From positions 207,443 to 271,442 of the forward strand of contig MNCI01004879.1 of the NCBI GenBank assembly GCA_015680685.1: a stretch of DNA of 64,000 nucleotides, in the 5' to 3' direction. The notes beneath the pieces were generated by a model. That model was not told the origin of the DNA and did no database searches. It was given only the letters and a program-made list of their open reading frames with translations. The stretch comes from Gnetum montanum (taxonomy: Eukaryota; Streptophyta; Gnetopsida; Gnetales; Gnetaceae). Both the position numbers and the translations under genes were made by a program. Below, piece after piece: positions 57,302-64,000 of the stretch (positions are counted from its first letter, which is position 1; every line of letters starts with the position of its first letter).

Positions 57302-59275
57302 GCAGACAGTTTGTAGATTGTCGCAGATTGAGAAAATGATCTAATTATTGGCTACCCAAGGTATTACATATCTAGGCAATTGTAACAGACACTTATGTTC
57401 TTTATTTTCAAAAAACATGGAATTGCCTCTGGTAATCAAAGGGCTATTGCAATGGGATAAATTTGAAAATGACTTTCTTTTCCGTTACATTTATTAAGAT
57501 CATTTTAGAACTCCTTTTAACAATTGTGTTTTTTTAATTTAATATCCAAGACTTTCGCGTTACGATCCAACTTAGAAAAAAAAAAAGATGCTAACAGCCA
57601 CCACCATCAGGACTGGGAACGAACAATAATACTAACAATAACAATAATAATTACAGTAAGTAACAACATCAGCAGTAGCAGCGCCGCGGGCGGAACAAAA
57701 TTGTGAACAGCCGGCCTTTCACCTCACCCCGGGCTGTTAATGCTGGCGCTGTTCTCCCAATCCCAATCCCAAAATTGAGTAATTGGGTTCCTGGTACGAT
57801 GCTTGTTTAGAAATGATGGCGCTTAACCTTTGAATGTCGTTCTCCCTGTCTTTTACATATTGTGAATTTTTTATGTGGCACAGGGATAAGGATATATTAT
57901 AGATAAGTATTACCGTTCACAACTTTAAACTCCATCAAGCTTAATATGGGTACACGCATGTTATGAAATTTCGTAAAATGTATTCTTAAATTACTATGCT
58001 AGAGAGAGGTCATGCTAACTAGTATCATGGATTTAATGGAGGAGATTACAAAACTTAAATCACTAGAGCTTCGCAATAAAACATCCTACACAAAGCATAT
58101 TGGCACTACAATAATCTTAGGCTAAGAAAACTACGGTAATCTTAACTAAAGCTAGTAATAATTAGGTACAAAGGAATATTTACTCCACATTTGATCCAAA
58201 CCAGTCATTTGAAATTTTTATAACAGATAATGTTAACTATTAATTCACATATTGGCACCATTGATTGTTAAATGGAAAAAACTCATGTAATTGATCCATT
58301 TTGGTATGAAAGGGTTAGAATAATCATATTGACAATAATAATGCTTGTTAGTATATCCTTAATCAAGTAAATGACTCAACCTCATAAAAGCTTAAGTAAG
58401 GAGAGCACAAGTTGGCATTGGTGCCAAAAGACAAGAAGTTAATAGTGATAAGAATGACATCAATTTAGGAGATGTTATCCAAGTGTACAACATTACCAAG
58501 ATTATTGCACTATATAAGTGCTCAATATTAGAATCATAGACAATGGTTTCCTCTATAATGTAGGGGATGTGAGATGTTTAAAAATTTAAAATAAATGGAA
58601 AGACGAGTGTCATAGTCGAAGAGAATATGTATAGGTACATAATTCAAATAAAATAAAATTCTATTTTCTTTTAATGTCAAGTTTTTTAATCAAATTTCAA
58701 AAACTTAAAATTGTCATTTTGATGTGGGTTCCATGTTTTGAAAATACTTGACTTTCAAATTTTACACACTCTAAACTCATTTCCCAAAGGAAACTTACCA
58801 TCAGTAATCAATCAGTATAGAAAATAGCAAGAATTTTCTTAGTAATCAAGAACTACAATTCACATTACAAAGTTCATATTTAGGAAAATATTACCTTTAA
58901 GTTGAATAAGACAACTATAAGATCTCTTTAAAAGGCATCACTATTAAATATTGTCTTTCGAAAATATGGATGAGAGAAATATAAATATTCCCTATATATT
59001 TCAAAACCCTAGCATCTTACATGCCTACATAAGATAAGAATTGAGCTGATATTTATAAGATGAAGAAAATTATCTAGTCCATCTATCTTCACTATGGTAA
59101 CAGGGTGAATTTGATTTGCCTAAATACATTGAAAAAAGCTTATACTACTTGGCATAATAATTCCAAGTTATCTAGGGCTCAAAACATAGCAAAAAGAATA
59201 AAGGAATAATTGGATAAATGCCTAAATTACAAAGAAGAAAGATCTATCTTTGTATACGGAATATTAATATCCTAT
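57302..59275. other. Intergenic stretch with a GC-rich island at 57.66-57.86 kb
   Basis: The island (around 'cagcgccgcgggcggaac' and 'caccccgggctgtta') stands out from its AT-rich surroundings and could be a promoter or untranslated exon of an unidentified gene. No coding frame with a known domain is attached. 57.9-59.27 kb is AT-rich, and I see nothing in it. Element K begins directly after. Confidence 0.4.
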
Positions 59276-60097
59276 TGATGAGACGCGATATCGCGGTAGT
59301 TGCGATATCGCATCCCATGCGATATTGGGTCGTCCCCTGCAATATCGCGTACGCAATATTGCGGTCCGTTGCCAAGTATATAAATAAGAGGCAACTCTCC
59401 CTTGTTTCCTCATCCTGAGTTAAAAGTAGGGAAACTCTGGCAGTTTGATCACTCCAAAGATAGAATATTTTCCATGTGCCAGCAATAGAAGTCCTAAAGT
59501 GAACGGATCTTTATTCGAGCAACATTGTACCTGAACACAAGTTGTGTACAGCAATAAAGANTGGCGTATTCAGGATCTACACTTGGTAATCCCAGTGGTA
59601 GTCATGCACCAAGATGTGTATGATTAGTCAAGGAATCGGCTTCTCATCGCACTTGGTCTAGATTAGATTCTCTCAATCCTTTCCTCCTAGTTAAGTGCCT
59701 CAGTATGACCACTTTGAGCATGTGTGTTATGTGTGATGATCCCAGTGATGATTAGTGTTTGGTAGCTGTGGTTGCATCGGTTCATGGTGTGTACGGTAAG
59801 TGGGAATGGATGCTGACGCTAGTTAATTTAGACTTAGTTCATTAGTTAGAGTTAGTTAGTTTCTCAATCCTTCACCTCAATAGCATAGGAGAAAAACATA
59901 AAAGATATAAAAATCATATACCTCAGACTTACTTAACCATACACCGTGAAAACTACAAGTAAGTCTGGGAAGACAACGAGTGATTAACTCAAGTGTTCCA
60001 TGGGGCGCGTAGGCACTTAGTCTATGGAGTTTGACTAGATCGCACGTGCTACGCTCATTTTGTATGGTTGAGTTTAGGAGTACCTCGCCACTCATCA
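59276..60097 (+). repeat. 5' LTR of element K
   Basis: 822 bp, TGATGAGACG to CCACTCATCA. A TATA box (TATATAAATA, 59377-59386) follows the palindrome array. A single N at 59561 marks a joint after which the order of blocks departs from the other LTRs ('cacttggtaatcccagtgg' comes early), so part may be misassembled. Confidence 0.85.
59281..59365. repeat. GCGATATCGC palindrome cluster in U3 of K
   Basis: Within 85 bp of the LTR start the self-complementary words CGCGATATCGCG, TGCGATATCGCA, CAATATCGCG and GCAATATTGC occur. J has the same type at 48938-48985. A has an unrelated palindrome array in the same position. Confidence 0.8.
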
Positions 60098-60098
60098 T

Positions 60099-60116
60099 TG
60101 GCGCCATTGCCGAGGA
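60099..60116 (+). promoter_or_regulatory. Primer-binding site of element K (tRNA-Asp type)
   Basis: TGGCGCCATTGCCGAGGA, one base after the LTR. It differs from TGGCGCCGTTGCCGGGGA at two positions, the closest match in the window. Confidence 0.9.
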
Positions 60117-60239
60117 CTAAGTGTTTGTGTGCTGAATAGAACATAAAGGATATTACTCACATCGTTGGGAGCCTAAACGAACTTTTGGGTTAATCAAGAT
60201 AAAAAATTATATAACTGTGAAATTAGCACATCGATAACA

Positions 60240-62133
60240 ATGTTTTCTTCTCATAAGAGCAACTCACCACCTAAGGACCATACATGAGACAATCGACAAC
60301 ATAAAACACATAGCTAAAATCATCCTAGTCCCAAAAAATACAAGATAGTTTATACTCATCCCAATGAGTATATTCCAAACTTTACATTTATCCTCCATCA
60401 AGACAAATAGTTGCGATGGAGAGATTTGCAAGGTAACATCGTGTTACCCCCAGAACGATCAGTTCCAAATATGCTTCTCTGTGCCTTGGCACAGATTGGC
60501 ATGAAAGAATTATACGCTGAATACGTTGCAGAAGATTTTGACTCAAGGGATTATTATCTCACAGAAACACAACGTATGAGGGACTCAAGGCAGGAGAGCC
60601 AACATACACTGTTGAAGGGCAAAGGCCCGTACTTCCTTAGCAAAATAGGAGATGGGGAACCCCTTATAATGGGTTCTTTAGCAAATGATGTTCCCCCTCC
60701 TAATGATGGTGAGGAGGTTGGGTATCAGAACCTACAATCAATGATACATAACCCTAGTTCTGATGCTCGTGAACACCAACTGTTCACAGAGAAAACAACA
60801 ACTTATGCTAAGGACAGGCACTTAGATTGTCACCATGATCGAGGACGTAGTAGTCAAAGAGAAGGCAAGAAACATCATCATGGTGATGGTTCCCCTTCTT
60901 CTTCTCCTTCTTCACATCACTCACCATTTCCTTCCACATCTGGATGTAGCCATCATGAACACAACGTAGAGGATAAAGGTAGACGAAACGAGAGACCTCG
61001 ACGAGAAAGTTGAGAGAGAGGACAAGGGCAAGGACATAGGGAAAGTAGGCAACAACGAAGACATCACAAGCTTCATGAAGGAGATGATCATGATAGCCCC
61101 TACTTGCAACCCGAAGTATGCTTGACATAACGGAGGCAGTTAGAATTCCCACAAGGCATTTAAAGGATAGTCGGATCAAATGCTTAGACATGAACAACAT
61201 CCCACGATTTGAAGGAGGATACAACGCTGATCTGCAACATCATTTGCAGCCATTCCATGATGCCTATGCCTTGCAGAATATAGAAAATGAATGGCAAAAA
61301 CTTAAGTTTTTCCCATGGACACTCATCAAGGAAGGAGAGAGTTGGTACCGGTCCTTAGAACCGAAAACCATCAGGAGGTGGAATACGATGCTAGAACTCT
61401 TCAACGATAAGTATCAGACGTACTCCAGAGTGTCTAATTTGCGTAAGCAGATCCAAGGCTGGAAGCAAGGTACTCATGAACCCTTGGATGCTGTCATGGC
61501 TTGCTACTATACATTGTTACATCGTTGCCTGGGCCATGGATATGCTCGAAGGGATCAACTTCACCACATCGTAGATGGGCTAAGACATGAGATAAGGAGA
61601 ACCATTGGGACTTATTCCCAAAGGAGATTATCACAATGTAGAGCCCATGAAGTACATAGCTTGTAGAAGAAGGTGAGCTACAAAAAAGGGAAAGTGCAGA
61701 AGAATAAAACCGTGATCCCTCTCTTCAAAGGAAGGGAGTCAGATTTTGCGATGAAGAGGATGATTCACCACTCAAAAAGTTGGTGAACAGAAAAACCTTG
61801 CCACTTCAGAAGCTAATAATGAAAGTAGCAACTAAGGTCGATGAAGTATGGAGCTCCTTAGACAATAAAATTAAAACTATCCTAAAGATTGTAGAGGAGT
61901 CTAAGGAAGAACAAAGTAGTGACAAGAACAAGAAAAAGCGGAGAAATTCAGGCCCTACATGTGATAAGGGTAAGGGGAAAATAAATATCTCCGATGAAGT
62001 TGTGGATTTAGATTCAAACAATGATGGTGGATGTGAGATCTGCCAATATGACCATCCTAAGGGATGTTGTCCAATCATCTCACATCTACAAGAGTCTGGG
62101 GTGTATGCACTTAACCCGAGACTCAACAGATGA
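60240..62133 (+). pseudogene. Gag of element K
   Basis: The start MFSSHKSNSPPKDH at 60240 corresponds to MSSSLYKSALPP of A. The next 170 bp contain stops. Then come RWRDLQGNIVLPPERSVPN (60411 frame), an Arg/His/Ser-rich basic stretch to 61013, a frame change, the capsid core in 61118-61666 (LDMNNIPRFEGGYNADLQHH, GESWYRSLEPKTIRRWNTM, LRKQIQGWKQGTHEPLDAV), another frame change, and a Lys-rich C-terminal part with the zinc-knuckle-like CEICQYDHPKGCCP (62035-62080). Gag forms the particle that packages element RNA. Three reading registers are used, so the protein is broken, but less so than in A. Confidence 0.85.
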
Positions 62134-63369
62134 TAGACACCCCGAAGGTTACCTTTTCCTCAAGGTAACTTAAGACAGTTCCACCAACCATTGACGTACT
62201 ATCCAAGTGGAACTCCACCACAACCCATCTAACAACATCAACAATGGCAACACCCACAGTCATGGGGGATGCCACCTCTGAAACAATACTACCCTTACCG
62301 GCAGCCCAATCCTTATGGATACTGCATGCAGCAGCTGATTCCTCCAAGTGACCCTATGGGTTACACAACTCCACAACGTCACTACCCAGGTCGAGAATAT
62401 TATTAGACTTCCCCTCCTAGTAGGGATGCTCCACATGTATACCATCCTCCAAATCCATCAGCACCTCTCACGCCGGTAGCTCCATCACCAACCGCTCCAA
62501 CAATGCCAAGGGTATTTCCCACTCAACCCCAACAACCCAATGTCACGAGGGCTTCCAATCCTTAATTCTTAGTTGGTCCTAATAATTTTACATCAAATAG
62601 ACCTTTCTTCAGAACCAACAATCCAACTAAGCCCTCACCCTCACAAGCGGTTGAGCATCTAAACACCGTCGTACCAAATAAGGTTTCGGGACCCCCTTCA
62701 AATAAAAAATCACGCCCGATGCACATAGTTATGTTAACACATACCGTTACCAACTGGATTAAGGTAGGCCACCTTCCCAAGAAATTATCTAATCCTGGGG
62801 TCCCCCTAGTTTATCTCCAAGTCACTAGGAATGAACCCCATAAGGCTCTCCTCGACTCAGGCTCTGGAATCAACTTAATCTCACAAGAATTGTATAAAAC
62901 TTGGAACCTGCCTCCACTCAAGAAGAGCAATATTCGCTTAGAGCTGGTTGACCAGTCCATCAATGTTCCCTTGGGACAGGCTGAGGACATTGTTACCACT
63001 ATGGATGGTTGGTCATACCCAGCTGATTTCCTAGTGATCCAAATAAACAATGACAAAGGGGATTTCCCAATAATAATGGGAAGGGCATGGCTAAGTATAA
63101 TAGATGCATGCCTAGGAATCTGCAATCTTTCCCTAGAAATATCCAAGAAAAATAATTTTGGGAAGATTGAGAGGAAGAGAGTTCCATGCATGGAATATGG
63201 TGACACAGGGTGCCATTGCATGCAGAAATCATGGGTGATGCAAAGTCTAACATTTCCTACATGCAATTGGTGTGCACAAGATATTGACCTACAAAAGTGC
63301 GTATATGCAGCAGCCACACAACAAGTAGTAGACACCGCGTGGTTGACAGCTATTAGAAAGAGCAACTGA
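62134..63369 (+). pseudogene. Proline-rich spacer and aspartic protease of element K
   Basis: This is in the same register as the end of gag. The Pro/Gln/Tyr-rich spacer (62134-62700) has several stops. The protease frame 62719-63369 is fully open, with the active site KALLDSGSGINLISQELYK, GWSYPADFLVI and the second signature FPIIMGRAWLSIIDACLGI. It ends after a Cys-rich segment (DTGCHCM, NWCAQD). The D-S-G triplet is intact, unlike in A (D-S-S) and J (D-L-G). It would process gag and, in trans, gag-pol of relatives. The family usually continues straight into reverse transcriptase; here it does not. Confidence 0.87.
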
Positions 63370-64000
63370 TAAATATGCATGGAACGAATTAAGGGAACAA
63401 CTCATGCCCATAATGAAGGCATAGACACATTGAAATATGAGCGTCGCCAACTTCCACCCCTTAATCTAAGAACATCAGTGGGGAGAAGTTGGGCACTTCT
63501 AAGAAATTCAAACAAATGTTCTTTATTTCGGATCTCTCCCTTTCCACTCAGTCATGGGGGAGATGGCCACCTATGCTAATCATATGGGGCCCTTAGTTCT
63601 TTTTACATTTTTTTTACTCATTTTTGTTTTACACATTTTTGTTTTACAACATTTTTTTCTTACATATTTTTGTTTTACAAATTTCTTTAACTTTTCTAGT
63701 TTTTGTTTTACAACTTTCTTTAAATTTTCTTCTTTTTTGTTTTACAACATCATTATACTTTTCCATTTTTTATGTGTGTGTGTGTGATCTACCTTGTAAG
63801 TTTGTCATCCAATAAGTGTTTGGAATGATGGTATGAACTATTTTCATGTTGATTGCTAATGTTTGGTTTTTACCTTTAAGTCACAATGTTGATACTAAGG
63901 TATGTTTCTTTTGATATGGCAGGNGCTAAGACAATAAAAATAAAAAGTATTTGCACGGTGTGGTTCTCACACATAAAAACACAAAACATAAAAAAAAAAA
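63370..64000 (+). other. Post-protease junction, tail frame and T-rich 3' region of K
   Basis: 63440-63500 carries the protease-reverse transcriptase linker found also in J. About 30 bp later the sequence is already the post-integrase tail ('tcatgggggagatggccacc'). 63600-63770 is built of variable repeats of 'tttttgttttaca', parallel to 'tgtaaaacaaaaa' repeats in A (16840-16890) and J. A (TG)n tract lies at 63772-63784. The window ends inside the 3' noncoding region, with a single N at 63924. Confidence 0.7.

Larger units (their letters stand above)
59276..64000 (+). mobile_element. Gypsy element K: gag-protease only, runs past the window end
   Basis: The order is 5' LTR (59276-60097), primer-binding site, gag (from 60240), proline-rich spacer, protease (to 63369), then directly the post-integrase tail (VMGEMATYANH at about 63554) and the 3' noncoding region. 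No reverse transcriptase, RNase H or integrase lies between. The linker upstream of the missing block is the same as in J ('cgccaacttcca' to 'gaagttgg'), so both lack pol from the same upstream point. K is the best-preserved copy here: protease DSG is intact and the frame from 61780 to 63369 has few stops. The 3' LTR should lie beyond the window. The base before the LTR is in 'cctat', half of an untestable target duplication. Confidence 0.88.

Noticed and set aside
57524-57720. 60-codon frame leading into the GC-rich island
   Set aside because: Low-complexity (Ile/Thr/Ser repeats), no start context or domain. The island may be promoter or untranslated exon, but no gene could be tied to it.
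60808-61224. 138-codon minus-strand frame in element K (and 62811-63380, minus)
   Set aside because: Antisense shadows of the plus-strand gag and protease, which carry the family motifs.

Overview
This is repeat-dominated plant nuclear DNA. The evidence is Ty3/gypsy retrotransposons primed by a tRNA-Asp-type binding site, a plant-style hAT transposon, a LINE scrap, tRNA-like SINEs, and two broken pieces of a plant S1/P1-type (bifunctional, ENDO/BFN-like) nuclease gene. The AT-rich, very gene-poor, deeply nested layout would fit a large genome such as a gymnosperm, but the sequence does not prove that. I see no intact host gene, no rRNA, no convincing tRNA gene and no CRISPR array. Runs of N and single-N joints show that it is a draft assembly.

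Layout. 1-0.8 kb: a decayed gypsy protease piece and a short tandem array. 3.9-6.5 kb: two solo LTRs (E and D). 6.49-24.41 kb: element B (minus strand) with a perfect ACTAG target duplication. A solo LTR (C) lies in its 3' region, and a full-length related element A (14.08-24.18 kb, minus) sits inside its 5' LTR. 25.5-26.6 kb: three exons encoding the C-terminus of an S1/P1 nuclease (plus strand), with one nonsense codon. 26.91-38.96 kb: element G (minus), a different gypsy family with gag, protease and only the C-terminal end of integrase. Its 5' LTR is split by a 5.3-kb hAT transposon (33.23-38.49 kb) with an 8-bp target duplication. 41.7-42.2 kb: an LTR fragment abutting the first exon of an S1/P1 nuclease (minus strand), also with one nonsense codon. 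44.5 kb: LINE reverse-transcriptase scrap. 46.3-54.4 kb: decayed gypsy gag-protease element H (plus), interrupted by element J (48.19-53.28 kb, minus). 54.8-56.3 kb: an unrecognised decayed coding region (minus). 56.7-57.3 kb: two tandem duplications. 59.28 kb to the end: element K (plus), a 5' LTR followed by gag-protease.

How the parts relate. A, B, J, K and the solo LTRs C, D and E form one superfamily. Their LTRs open with TGATGA and normally close with TCATCA, the primer site is tRNA-Asp-like, and the polypurine tract is CCATGGGGGTA-like. A carries reverse transcriptase, RNase H and integrase, all decayed. J and K carry gag, protease and the conserved 3' tail but no reverse transcriptase, RNase H or integrase core. 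They therefore look like a gag-protease-only lineage that would need enzymes supplied by A-like relatives. G reached a similar pol-less state independently. These pol-less elements, the swapping of palindromic arrays at the U3 end of the LTRs, and the facing broken nuclease fragments are the most notable findings. All placements come from reading the sequence by eye; no alignment or database search was run.
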